Shown here one piece after another: positions 18,466 through 27,264 of a DNA stretch of 64,000 bases. Source of the DNA: Deltaproteobacteria bacterium (GTDB taxonomy: Bacteria; Desulfobacterota; Desulfobacteria; Desulfobacterales; Desulfobacteraceae). A program made the translations under genes and the position numbers. Every line of letters starts with the position of its first letter. The first letter of the stretch is position 1. The notes under the pieces are model-generated. The model did no database searches and had not been told where the DNA came from. It worked only from the letters and a program-made list of their open reading frames with translations. Location: assembly GCA_013151635.1 (NCBI GenBank), contig JAADHV010000109.1, positions 1-64,000 on the forward strand, read 5' to 3'.

Positions 18466-19950
18466 CTACCAGTCATAGATAATTTCCCAATTATCCTTGA
18501 ACAATGGATCTTTGGGGCTGTATCTTTCCCATATGGTTTCACCCAAAGGACCTGCATCAGGGGTTTTGCTCTCATGCCAGAAACGAAGACTTATTCCGGG
18601 AACGACCCCGCTCACACCTTCTCCGCCTTCTTTTTCAGGTTCATCCATCCACAATTCTTTTTCCTCGATTATCTTCCACACGGTTCCGTATTTTTTATTT
18701 CTCACCCTCTCACCCACGTGTGGAAGACTGTATTTTTCCCTGAGCCCCTTGAATTTGTAAGGCGACTTTTCTCCATAATCAAGAACTTTTTCCCCCATTA
18801 TCATTATCCCTATGGCCCCAAGGGGTGCTGTTAAAAGTATGGAAAGCACGGCTACCGCAAGGATAACGTCACCCGATGCAACCCCGGCAGCCAGGGGCAC
18901 AGCTCCTATTGCGGCCTGGACAGTGGCCTTTGGTATATATGAAATAACACAGAATATCCTCTCTTTTGTGGTAAAAGGGGTGCCTAAAAGGCAAAGATAA
19001 GTACCGACACTCCTGAAAACAAGGCCGACAAGGATCACCATTATCCCGGCCAGGCCGGCATCCCAGGCCACATGGATATTCACCTGTGCCCCCACAAGGA
19101 CAAAGAGCAAAAGTTCGGCAAAAACCCAGATCTTTTTCAATTTCCGGGAAATTATATGGGCAATGGGCTCTGATTTTTCAAGTATTATGAAACCTATGGC
19201 CATAACACCAAGAAGGCTTGCTATTGGGACCCATTTATCACATATGGTCTCAAGCCTGGTTAAAAAAATTGCTGTGCCAAGAACAATGAGGGTGCGCTTC
19301 GGGCTTTGCCAGTCATATTTTGTAAACAGCTTGTAAAGGATATACCCTGGAATGACGCCGACTATTATGCCAAGGATTATTGAAACAGGGATTTCACCCA
19401 GCTTGGCCCAGACATTTACCGCTCCTCCGCCGTACATACCTAAAAAAATGGTAAAAATTACAATGACAAAAACATCGTCTATGGAAGAGGCGGCAAGGAT
19501 AAGGGTTGGAATCCCTTTTTTGGCCCCCCTGCCCCTGTCCATGAAGTCTATCATCAGGGGAACAACAACCGCCGGGGATACAGCGCCGAGTATGGCTCCA
19601 AGGATGGCGGCCTCAAGGTAACTTATGTGCAGCCACATGGGGGCCACAAGTGTTACCCCTGCAATCTCGAAAAGCGCGGGGATTGCGCTCAATAAACCGG
19701 CAGACCGTCCCACCCGGCTCAAAGTATCCCGTCTCAACTCAAACCCTGCTCTCAAAAGGATAACAACAAGTGCAATTTTCCTGAAATCCGCTGAAACATT
19801 CATCATGGCAGGGTCCATCATGTTGAGAACATAGGGTCCTGCCAGGATACCCACCACAAGCATCCCCACAAGTCCCGGAATCTTTATTTTTTTTAAAAGG
19901 TAATCTCCCATGAGACCAAAAATAACAAGAATAGCAAGACTTGCAGCCAT
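18466..19950 (-). CDS. Cation/proton antiporter with C-terminal extension
   Basis: A 494-residue membrane protein of the monovalent cation/proton antiporter superfamily (NhaP/KefB-like). About a dozen hydrophobic helices run to residue 395, with conserved polar sequences such as RAGFELRRDTL and ASSIDDVFVIVIF. The last 95 residues are soluble (VGERVRNKKYGTVWKIIEEKELW ... NWEIIYDW) and look like a separate small domain. AAGGAGGCGTT precedes ATG 19950. It converges on the acyl-CoA ligase gene, with no obvious terminator in the 25 bases between. It ends with TAG; readthrough would add only four or five residues before TGA. Ion specificity (Na+ or K+) is unknown. Confidence 0.8.
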   Translation of the reverse strand: MAASLAILVIFGLMGDYLLKKIKIPGLVGMLVVGILAGPYVLNMMDPAMMNVSADFRKIALVVILLRAGFELRRDTLSRVGRSAGLLSAIPALFEIAGVTLVAPMWLHISYLEAAILGAILGAVSPAVVVPLMIDFMDRGRGAKKGIPTLILAASSIDDVFVIVIFTIFLGMYGGGAVNVWAKLGEIPVSIILGIIVGVIPGYILYKLFTKYDWQSPKRTLIVLGTAIFLTRLETICDKWVPIASLLGVMAIGFIILEKSEPIAHIISRKLKKIWVFAELLLFVLVGAQVNIHVAWDAGLAGIMVILVGLVFRSVGTYLCLLGTPFTTKERIFCVISYIPKATVQAAIGAVPLAAGVASGDVILAVAVLSILLTAPLGAIGIMIMGEKVLDYGEKSPYKFKGLREKYSLPHVGERVRNKKYGTVWKIIEEKELWMDEPEKEGGEGVSGVVPGISLRFWHESKTPDAGPLGETIWERYSPKDPLFKDNWEIIYDW

Positions 19951-20328
19951 AACGCCTCCTTATGCAAATATAAAAATCCCGCTCAGCACAAACCGGGCAG
20001 GATCTTTTTGCCAACGCTTATTATGAAGTACTGGCATGGTAATTGTTTTTAAAAAACACATCTACCTTTTTCCAAAACCATGGTACTGAATTTGAAACCA
20101 AGTAGAAGTCATTAGCCCTGAAAAATCAATCAGAGCAGTTCAGGCAAACCTCATTGCCTTTAAAATAAGAGCGCATTATTCCATTAAAAACATTGCCCTG
20201 TCAACATTTTTTTCCCGATTTTTTGTATTCAGCCTTGAAAAAGAATCCTTAAAAAGCAAATCTGCACATAGGCAAGGGGCCTTTGTGCAGATTGCAAACC
20301 AGATAATGCCGACTTTTAAATACAGGTT
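19951..20328. other. Intergenic gap between antiporter and thiolase
   Basis: About 380 AT-rich bases with no convincing gene. The right end holds the thiolase terminator. Near the antiporter, CCCG/CGGG arms around 20-base spacing (19979-20000) are followed by a T-rich stretch on the minus strand, which might be a leader hairpin, but this is weak. I see no tRNA and no known riboswitch fold. Confidence 0.5.
20251..20291 (-). terminator. Rho-independent terminator after the thiolase gene
   Basis: TCTGCACA (20261-20268) pairs with TGTGCAGA (20284-20291), with a further four pairs inside after one mismatch. On the minus strand it is followed by TTTGCTTTTT. It lies 38 bases past the thiolase stop codon. 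Confidence 0.8.
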
Positions 20329-21504
20329 TTATTTTCTTTCCAGGATGATTGCCATCCCCTGTCCACCGCCTATGCACAGTGTTGCAAGGCCATATCGCAA
20401 ATCACGCGCTTTCATCTCATATAAGAGTTTTGTCAAAATAGCTCCGCCGGAGGCAGAAACAGGGTGCCCAAGTGCAATAGCACCCCCATTAACATTAACT
20501 TTATCAATATCCATGTTCAACTCGCGCATACAGGCAAGGGCCTGGGAGGCAAAAGCTTCGTTCAGCTCAATCAGGTCAATATCATCTATGGTCAATCCTG
20601 CTTTTTCAAGGGCCAGCCTTGTGGCGGGAATCGGTCCGATTCCCATGAGTGCCGGATCAACACCGGCAGAAGCATAAGAGATAATGGTTGCCATAGGTTC
20701 AATTCCAAGCTCGTCTGCTTTGTCTCCGGACATAACCACGAGGGCCGATGCACCGTCATTCATCCCGGATGAACTGCCTGCGGTAACTGTTCCACCCTTT
20801 TTAAACGGCGTATTCAATTTCTGAAGGCTTTCCATGGTGGTGCCGAACCTCGGGTGTTCATCAGTATCAAATATTTTAGGGTCACCCTTTCTCTGGGGAA
20901 CTTCAACCGGAACAATCTGGTCTTTAAATTTTCCTTCTTTTATTGCCTTTTCCGCAAGCTTTTGACTTCTCAACCCGAAAGCATCCTGATCTTCCCTGGA
21001 AACACTATATTTTTCAGCAACATTTTCAGCGGTCTCACCCATGGTATTACCACTTAAAGGATCAAAAAGGATAAGCTGATCCTGCAACTGTCCATGACCC
21101 AGCCGATAGCCCCACCTGGCTTTTTTCAACATAAATGTGGCATTGCTCATACTCTCCATGCCGCCTGCAACAATGATATCTGCATCACCTGACTTAATCA
21201 CCTGGGCGGCAAGGGTTGCAGCTTTAATACTCCCGGCACAGGCCTTGCTGATGGTGAACTGGGGCTTTTCGACCGGGATACCGGCCTTAACCGCTACAAC
21301 ACGGGCTGAGTTAATGGGAAGATCCCCGGTCCTGTAGCCGGAAGCATAGATAACCTCATCAACCTGATCACCGGTCAACCCTGCTCTTTTGATAACTTCT
21401 TTTATCGGGACAGGCCCGAAATCAATATCAGTCAACGGGGCAAGCGTTCCACCAAACCTGCCGATTGCCGTTCTACAGGCAGCAGCTATGACGACTTCTT
21501 TCAT
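20329..21504 (-). CDS. Acetyl-CoA acetyltransferase (thiolase)
   Basis: A 391-residue thiolase with the catalytic triad positions in place: nucleophile Cys89 in TISKACAGS, His347 in ALGHPVSASGG, and Cys377 in LCIGGGQGMA. It catalyses condensation of two acetyl-CoA or thiolytic cleavage of a 3-ketoacyl-CoA. The start at 21504 is preferred over 21540 because AGGAGG lies 5 bases upstream. It lies alone between ftcD and the antiporter, with its own terminator. Biosynthetic and degradative thiolases cannot be separated from sequence alone. Confidence 0.92.
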   Translation of the reverse strand: MKEVVIAAACRTAIGRFGGTLAPLTDIDFGPVPIKEVIKRAGLTGDQVDEVIYASGYRTGDLPINSARVVAVKAGIPVEKPQFTISKACAGSIKAATLAAQVIKSGDADIIVAGGMESMSNATFMLKKARWGYRLGHGQLQDQLILFDPLSGNTMGETAENVAEKYSVSREDQDAFGLRSQKLAEKAIKEGKFKDQIVPVEVPQRKGDPKIFDTDEHPRFGTTMESLQKLNTPFKKGGTVTAGSSSGMNDGASALVVMSGDKADELGIEPMATIISYASAGVDPALMGIGPIPATRLALEKAGLTIDDIDLIELNEAFASQALACMRELNMDIDKVNVNGGAIALGHPVSASGGAILTKLLYEMKARDLRYGLATLCIGGGQGMAIILERK

Positions 21505-21544
21505 TTTTCCTCCTGAAAATATATCATTATTATATCTCATCCTA

Positions 21545-21647
21545 AATATAGCTTTAATATAGCTGTATTATAAATATTTAAGTGTGTCAACCCAAAACAT
21601 TTCAATACAATAATGATAAGGCCTCTGTTTTGCAATAATGCTGCCCT
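21545..21647 (-). promoter_or_regulatory. Control region of the thiolase gene
   Basis: A direct repeat AATATAGCT occurs at 21545-21553 and 21556-21564, spaced 11 bases (about one helical turn). On the minus strand TTGACA lies at 21590-21585. Further up, 21647-21631 reads AGGGCAGCATTATTGCA on the minus strand: GG and GC are 12 apart and TTGCA fits sigma-54, but only GGCA matches well in the -24 box. Either promoter type is possible. Confidence 0.4.
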
Positions 21648-21663
21648 CCGATGCCAGGTGTTT

Positions 21664-23283
21664 TCAGTTTCTTTTTTCCAGAATCTTTAAAACCTCTGCA
21701 CACTTGTTTTCCGCCTTTGTTTTCATATCTTCCGCCAGCTTGACAGTCTTTTCTTTAAACTTTTCATCCAAAATATCTGCCATATTAATCATGACATTTC
21801 TATAAGCTCCCCATATGCCTGTTTCCAAGGCTTTTGCCCCGACTTCAACATCGGACTTTGATGCAGGATTTCCGTATTCGGCAATTTCCAGCATGGCTCC
21901 CCAGGCAGCATCGGCAAGCTTCATAGTAGTTAAGGGAACATCAATAGCCTTTTTAAGCCCCTGCTGTAATTTTTCAAGTTTGAATTGCTTTTGATCTTTA
22001 CTATCCTCTGGAAGACGCATGGCTTCCACATAGTCTTTAAAGGCATCAGTATCTGCATCAATCATGGGAATAAGGGATTTTGACGCATGATGAAGGACCG
22101 GAATAATTTCACGCATTTTTGAATCAATGTCTTCAAATTTGCGAACACCCAAAGTCAATTTTGCCGCCATGGAACCAAGCCCTGCACCCATGGCTGCTAT
22201 GGCTGCAGAAGCAGAACCGCCTCCCGGGGCTGAACTTCTTGATGCCACTTCTTCAATAAATCCCCTGACTGTCAATCCTGCCAGGGGCTCTTTTTTTTCT
22301 TCTGCAATGATATACTCGATAATTTTCTCTTTTGGATTAAACAACGCGACAGAATTCAGCCCCAGACGTTCAATGGCAAGTCTGATCTTCTGGTCTTCGT
22401 CCAGGATAAAAAGATTTTCTTTTTCAATATAATAATCTGCTGCCATGAGGATGGCTTCCAGAGGAACCACGCCAACGATTTCCGAGCCTGTAACTGCAAC
22501 ATTCAATTTTTCCGCATCTTTTTTAACTTCTTCAAACAGGACATGGGGAGGGGTGACATGATAGTTATTCAGGTTAACTGTAACCTGGGCAAGATTATAT
22601 TCATCAACGTACCATCCCATGCCTTTGACATCCGCAAGTCTTCCGGGCTCACCCGGGCCACGGCCGGCCTCCCTTAGATTCAAGGCGATTCTATGGGCCT
22701 GGTTGGGTGTGGAAAGAAGATTTACATTATAGGCAATCAGAAAAAATCTTGCGCCTGTTACGGTTGCACCCCACTCAGGAACAAACCGGGCAGGCCCGAA
22801 ATCAGGTTTCCAGTCTCTGGTTGTGATCCTGTCTTTTATGCCTTCATACTGCCCTTCCCTGATCTGGGGAAGTTTTTTACGATATTCAAATTTTGCGGAT
22901 TCCTCATACAGGTAAATTGGAACGTCAAGTTCTTTTGCAGCTCTTTTACCAAATTCCCTGGAAATTTCAATGCATTCTTCCATGGTCACACAGGCCACAG
23001 GAATAAAGGGACAGACATCCATGGCACCCATTCGGTGGTGGTCACCCTTATGGGTTCTCATATCAATTTTCTGTCTTGCCACACGGGCTGCATTCAGGGC
23101 CCCTTCCACAACAGCTTCCGGGGTTCCCACAAAAGTATATACGGTTCTATTGGCAGATTTTCCCGGATCGACATCAAGAAGACGGCAGCCTTTGGTCCTG
23201 CGAATCGCATGGGCTATGGCTTCAATGGTTTCTTTATTCTTGCCTTCGCTGAAATTGGGTACACACTCGACTATTTTTTTCAT
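21664..23283 (-). CDS. ftcD: Bifunctional glutamate formiminotransferase / formimino-THF cyclodeaminase
   Basis: A 539-residue fusion, the usual length of FtcD. Residues 1-300 are the formiminotransferase (VPNFSEGKN start, HKGDHHRMGAMDVCPFIPV); residues about 345-539 are the cyclodeaminase (SSAPGGGSASAAIAAMGAGLGSMAA). Together they move a formimino group from formiminoglutamate to THF and close it to methenyl-THF with release of ammonia, linking histidine breakdown to the one-carbon pool. No other histidine-degradation genes are nearby. Its neighbours (corrinoid activators, thiolase) fit a wider one-carbon theme. No strong ribosome-binding site is seen near ATG 23283 beyond AAAGG. Confidence 0.92.
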   Translation of the reverse strand: MKKIVECVPNFSEGKNKETIEAIAHAIRRTKGCRLLDVDPGKSANRTVYTFVGTPEAVVEGALNAARVARQKIDMRTHKGDHHRMGAMDVCPFIPVACVTMEECIEISREFGKRAAKELDVPIYLYEESAKFEYRKKLPQIREGQYEGIKDRITTRDWKPDFGPARFVPEWGATVTGARFFLIAYNVNLLSTPNQAHRIALNLREAGRGPGEPGRLADVKGMGWYVDEYNLAQVTVNLNNYHVTPPHVLFEEVKKDAEKLNVAVTGSEIVGVVPLEAILMAADYYIEKENLFILDEDQKIRLAIERLGLNSVALFNPKEKIIEYIIAEEKKEPLAGLTVRGFIEEVASRSSAPGGGSASAAIAAMGAGLGSMAAKLTLGVRKFEDIDSKMREIIPVLHHASKSLIPMIDADTDAFKDYVEAMRLPEDSKDQKQFKLEKLQQGLKKAIDVPLTTMKLADAAWGAMLEIAEYGNPASKSDVEVGAKALETGIWGAYRNVMINMADILDEKFKEKTVKLAEDMKTKAENKCAEVLKILEKRN

Positions 23284-23397
23284 ACCTTTACTTTCCTTTA
23301 TACTATTTGGAAATTAATATATTTGTCCTTGTTTTACCATAAACCGGGTAAGTTGTATATACAGGTATGTTCTTTTTGTTTCAATCCTTTCTAAAGG

Positions 23398-23502
23398 CTA
23401 AAAAATAGATAACCCTATCTCGTAATAGTCAAAACCGGCACTTCTGCCGCCAAGGTGCTCAGCAAGGAAATCTTCGAGTTTGCGATAAAAAACCAAAACC
23501 AT
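23398..23502 (-). pseudogene. Short remnant resembling the C-terminus of an S9-type peptidase
   Basis: A 34-codon frame reading MVLVFYRKLEDFLAEHLGGR then a short tail. The FY...FLAEHLGGR pattern resembles the end of S9 prolyl-oligopeptidase family proteins, where it closes the hydrolase domain. No upstream part of such a gene is present, so it is probably a deletion relic. A genuine small gene is less likely. It accounts for part of the gap between ftcD and the activator genes. Confidence 0.35.
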
Positions 23503-23556
23503 GATAGCCCAGTTTATTTTTTTTCATTTTAACATCGCCTCATTTTTTAAAAAAAG

Positions 23557-25104
23557 TTAAATTTTATTGTCCAGAGATGGAAATCTTGCCCGGTCCGTGT
23601 GGGGATAGAACTTTGCCCCGGAAAACATATTCATGAACTCCTGGTTGACGTTCAATTCAATATATGTGATGGACTGCCGGATATTCATGATTCTCTCAAA
23701 GGCATCCGGATTTTTCAAAAGCTCTTTTGCACCGCCAAGGGAGCTGTTCCCCAGGACTTCAAAAGTATTTACCGGGATATCCGGGAGCATGCCGATGGAT
23801 ATGGCAGATACAGGATTAATGAATGATCCGAAAGTTCCTGCCACGTAAAATTTCTCCAGGTCTTCAAATTCAAGACCTGCTGTGTTTTTCACAATCACTT
23901 CCAGGATGGTATACATGGCAGCCTTTGAGCTGGTTAAAGAATCCAGGTCCGCCTGGCTCAGGCAGATCGACTCCCCTGTATCTGAACCAGCTTTGTCAAC
24001 AAGGACAAAATACATTATCCCGTCTTTTTTAAACAAGGCTTTCCCACAGGCATGACTTGAAAGTTTTCCCCTGATATCAATCCGTCCGGATAAAAAAAGA
24101 CTTGCGGCAAGATCAATCATCCCGGACCCGCAGATACCGACTGGCTTTTTCCCGTCAATGGTGTGACTCTTAAGATCACCGGTATCAGGATCAATCCATA
24201 CCTTATCAATCACGCCCGGTTTTGCCGTCATGCCCATTTTACTCATCCCGCCTTCAAGAGCCGGGCCGGCAGCACCTGCACAGGCAATGAGGAAATCATT
24301 GTTTCCAACCACTATCTCTGCATTGGTGCCTACATCCACCATGAGACAGGGTTCGTGTTTTTCATCAAGGGCTGAAAAAAGAATTCCCGCTATCAGGTCA
24401 CCGCCAAAATATGATCCGATATTGGGAAAAAGGAAGACCACGCCGTTTTCATTGATCCTGAGATTCAAGTTTCCTGCCGGCTGGGTATCCGGGATATTCA
24501 CACAGGGGATATACGGTTCTTTGATGATCCAAAAAGATTCAATTCCTAAAAATAAATGGGTCATGGCAGTATTGCCGGCACAGGTTACAAGATAGATGTC
24601 CTCTTTTTTGCATCCATGTTTTTCACAAAGAACCGATAAATTCAGGTTAACCGCGTCAATGACCAGGCGGTTAAGTTCAAAGACCCCGTTTTCCCGGTTG
24701 GAATAATGAATCCTTGCAAGGACATCAGGCCCGATTGCAGCCTGAGGGTTATCAAATCCTGTCTCACCAATATCCTTTCCTGTTTCAAGATCGACGAGTG
24801 CGATTACAATTCTTGTTGTGCCAATATCAATTGCAGTTCCAAGAACCGCTTTTTTGATTACAGGCTCTAAAAGGTCCACAAGTATCCAGGAAGATAAATC
24901 TTTGAACAGAACTGCTTTTGCCTTGAAATTCCATGATCTTAATTTTGAGGGCAAACTTTTAAGGATCTTGAGCGGAATCCTGACATGATCAGCATCAAGG
25001 TCTTTTTTAAGAGCCTGCTCCAGTCTCTGGGCATCTGCCGTATTATCGCTTAGACTTGGATTCTCAACTAAAATTGTGCGGACAAATCCTTTTTCCTTTA
25101 TCAT
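23557..25104 (-). CDS. RACo/RamA-like ASKHA protein lacking the [2Fe-2S] domain
   Basis: A 515-residue relative of the reductive activators of corrinoid proteins (DUF4445 family). It carries the ASKHA ATPase motifs AIDIGTTRIVIALVDLETG near residue 92 and MVDVGTNAEIVVGNNDF, plus AGTFGSF near the end. Its first 75 residues align with the linker after the ferredoxin domain in the neighbouring full-length protein, so the [2Fe-2S] part is missing rather than diverged. Its ATG overlaps the TGA of that gene (ATGA), implying coupled synthesis. It may form a mixed dimer with its partner or regulate it; that is inference. Without its own cluster it should not act as a complete reductase. Confidence 0.8.
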   Translation of the reverse strand: MIKEKGFVRTILVENPSLSDNTADAQRLEQALKKDLDADHVRIPLKILKSLPSKLRSWNFKAKAVLFKDLSSWILVDLLEPVIKKAVLGTAIDIGTTRIVIALVDLETGKDIGETGFDNPQAAIGPDVLARIHYSNRENGVFELNRLVIDAVNLNLSVLCEKHGCKKEDIYLVTCAGNTAMTHLFLGIESFWIIKEPYIPCVNIPDTQPAGNLNLRINENGVVFLFPNIGSYFGGDLIAGILFSALDEKHEPCLMVDVGTNAEIVVGNNDFLIACAGAAGPALEGGMSKMGMTAKPGVIDKVWIDPDTGDLKSHTIDGKKPVGICGSGMIDLAASLFLSGRIDIRGKLSSHACGKALFKKDGIMYFVLVDKAGSDTGESICLSQADLDSLTSSKAAMYTILEVIVKNTAGLEFEDLEKFYVAGTFGSFINPVSAISIGMLPDIPVNTFEVLGNSSLGGAKELLKNPDAFERIMNIRQSITYIELNVNQEFMNMFSGAKFYPHTDRARFPSLDNKI

Positions 25105-27038
25105 CTGTGCAACAGCTCCAGGCGTTTTTTGACTTTTGGAAAATAATTCATTTCAGTATGGGGCAAAAACAACGCCCCCATGTAATGATCCATGTAAGAA
25201 GGTGTTGAGGCAAGTTCAAAATTGGTCATCATATTCACAACATTTGCAACATCCCTTCTCAAAGCATTGGTTAAAGAATTTATCTTGCAGCCCAGAAGAG
25301 AACCATTACCGAGATAAGTGACTTTCTCCGGTTCAATTTCAGGAAGCAGGCCAATTGTTATGGCACTTTGAAGATCCACATAACTGCCAAACCCGCCTGC
25401 AAGGATGACCCTTTCAATATCATTGACTTTCAGTCCGATTTCTTCAAGCAGGGTCAATGCCGCACTGTACATTGCGCCTTTGGCACGGATCAGGTTATCA
25501 AGATCCGGTTCTGTAATTGTGATATCCCGGTCTATCTGGGTGTTTTCCTTATACACAAGGACATATTCCCAGATATCATCTGTCTTTCTGACCCTCGGTG
25601 TTTCAAGGGAGCGGTTGAACTTGCCCCTGGAATCAATGATACCTGTTTCCAGGAGTTTTGCCGCAAGTGTAATCAGACCGGAACCGCAAATCCCTTTTGC
25701 CTTTTTATTTCCTACTGTGATAATCATGGGTTCATAAGTTTCAGGATCAATGGAAAAATCCTCAATAGCCCCTTTTCCCGCCCTCATGCCGAACTTCACC
25801 CCTCCCCCTTCAAAAGCAGGGCCGGCAGAAGCTGCTGTACATACCATCCAGTCCTTGTGGCCAATAACAATTTCCGCATTGGTCCCGATATCCATGTACA
25901 AGGTAAGTTCATTGGTCCTGTACATGCCCGAAGCCATGACGCCTGCGATAATATCGCCGCCCACATAGCTTGAAACGCCGGGGTATATAAGGGCAATGGA
26001 ATGATCGGCAAGATCAATTCCTATCTCGTTTGCATGGAACGGCGGATACATTATGGATGCAGGCACATAGGGATCACGGCGGATATAGCTTGGATTTATT
26101 TTCAGCAGAAGCTGTGTCATGGTGGAGTTTCCGGCAAGGGTAATGGTGGTTACCTCATGCCGGGCGATTTCGGCTTTTTTAAGAATCCTGTCAATAATCT
26201 TATTCAGTGTCTCGATCACTTTTTGATGAATGATTTCAAGCCCGCCATCCTTTTCAGAAAAAACAATCCTTGAAATCACATCTTCCCCGTAGCTGATCTG
26301 GCTGTTGAATTCGCCATGCTGGGAAAGTACTTCACCTGTCTGCAAATCAAGGGTTTGACCGTAAACCGTGGTTGTTCCGATATCAACGGCTATGGCAAAA
26401 TTCCTCTCACTGGTGTCAAAAGGCTCAATATTGACAATTTTATTTTTACCGTCTTTTCTTACAGGCCTCACAATGGTTGCCGTGACCTTGAAGTCTCCTT
26501 TCCTGATAATATCCGGGATCTTCCTGATAAGATTCAAATCCATGGTAAGGCGATGCTCATCATGGTTCAAACGAAGGTGATTAATAATCCTTGTCACATC
26601 TGCCTGGTTATCTCCGGCCACTGCCGGGTCCAGTTCAAGATAAATTTTTTCCACGGGAGGGATAAACAGTCCGTCCTGCCTGAGTTCATCCACATCTGAG
26701 TACACGGCTTTAGCCGTATGTCGGCCACCTGTCTGTGCATTCAGGCGAGTGGTATCAATCTGGGATTCAACAGGAATTCTAACTGCGATATCAGAAGCGA
26801 TTTTGGACAAACATGCAAGCCTGTAACCTTTTTCCCGGTCTTCCGGGCTTAGATGCTCTGAAATTCCTCCTTCAACATTTCCCTCTTCAATCAATACCCT
26901 GCATTTTCCACAAACGCCGCTGCCGCCGCAGGAAGCGTTGATATGAACGCCTGCTTCCATGGCGGCCCGGATAAGGCTCTCGTTATCCTCGGCATCAATA
27001 CTTACGTTATAGGGCAGAAATTTCACTGAATATGTCAT
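25101..27038 (-). CDS. RACo/RamA-like reductive activator of corrinoid proteins
   Basis: A 645-residue protein: N-terminal plant-type [2Fe-2S] ferredoxin domain with Cys37, Cys43, Cys46 and Cys76; a linker and middle domain; then an ASKHA ATPase domain (AVDIGTTTVYGQTLDLQTG, MDIGTNAEIVIGH, AGGFGSYVD). Known relatives use ATP hydrolysis to reduce inactive Co(II) corrinoid to Co(I), keeping methyltransferases active. The start at 27038 is chosen because the ferredoxin domain begins there and AAGGATG lies just upstream; a longer frame to 27164 would add 42 unrelated residues. It is co-translated with the shorter paralogue. The likely clients are the corrinoid partners of the MttB-family enzymes at 2.5-9 kb, although no corrinoid protein gene is in the window. 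Confidence 0.87.
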   Translation of the reverse strand: MTYSVKFLPYNVSIDAEDNESLIRAAMEAGVHINASCGGSGVCGKCRVLIEEGNVEGGISEHLSPEDREKGYRLACLSKIASDIAVRIPVESQIDTTRLNAQTGGRHTAKAVYSDVDELRQDGLFIPPVEKIYLELDPAVAGDNQADVTRIINHLRLNHDEHRLTMDLNLIRKIPDIIRKGDFKVTATIVRPVRKDGKNKIVNIEPFDTSERNFAIAVDIGTTTVYGQTLDLQTGEVLSQHGEFNSQISYGEDVISRIVFSEKDGGLEIIHQKVIETLNKIIDRILKKAEIARHEVTTITLAGNSTMTQLLLKINPSYIRRDPYVPASIMYPPFHANEIGIDLADHSIALIYPGVSSYVGGDIIAGVMASGMYRTNELTLYMDIGTNAEIVIGHKDWMVCTAASAGPAFEGGGVKFGMRAGKGAIEDFSIDPETYEPMIITVGNKKAKGICGSGLITLAAKLLETGIIDSRGKFNRSLETPRVRKTDDIWEYVLVYKENTQIDRDITITEPDLDNLIRAKGAMYSAALTLLEEIGLKVNDIERVILAGGFGSYVDLQSAITIGLLPEIEPEKVTYLGNGSLLGCKINSLTNALRRDVANVVNMMTNFELASTPSYMDHYMGALFLPHTEMNYFPKVKKRLELLHR

Positions 27039-27264
27039 TGTTACATCCTTTATTTTAAAAATATCGTTACAAAAAATTTTGAAATTGTGAAAAGTATAAA
27101 CATTCTCCCACCTGTTTGGCAAGTTAAGAGATCTTCTATTTTTAAAAATTGTAATATAAGTCATAAATTGGCATTGAATTTTTTAAATCTTTATGGAAGT
27201 ATACTAAGGATTTGTCGCTAAAAATAATTTAGTAAATATAACAGATTCATCAAAAGGGGAACAA
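27039..27264. promoter_or_regulatory. Divergent promoter region, activators / lactate-type operon
   Basis: An AT-rich 226-base region. On the plus strand, TTGTCG (27212-27217) and AATATA (27235-27240) are separated by 17 bases and could form a sigma-70 promoter for the rightward operon. The spacer holds a small inverted repeat CTAAA/TTTAG. No promoter for the leftward genes stands out. Confidence 0.4.

Noticed and set aside
18304-18834. Plus-strand open frame of 176 codons
   Set aside because: It overlaps the end of the CoA ligase and is antisense to the antiporter; the protein looks like a shadow frame.
19951-20328. tRNA or riboswitch in the widest gap
   Set aside because: I found no T-loop sequence, CCA end or known riboswitch core; only the thiolase terminator is convincing.
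22693-23394. Plus-strand open frame of 233 codons
   Set aside because: It is antisense to ftcD, rich in aromatic and Cys residues, and resembles no family.
25368-25973. Plus-strand open frame of 201 codons
   Set aside because: It is antisense to the conserved ASKHA domain of the activator and shows no protein-like pattern.
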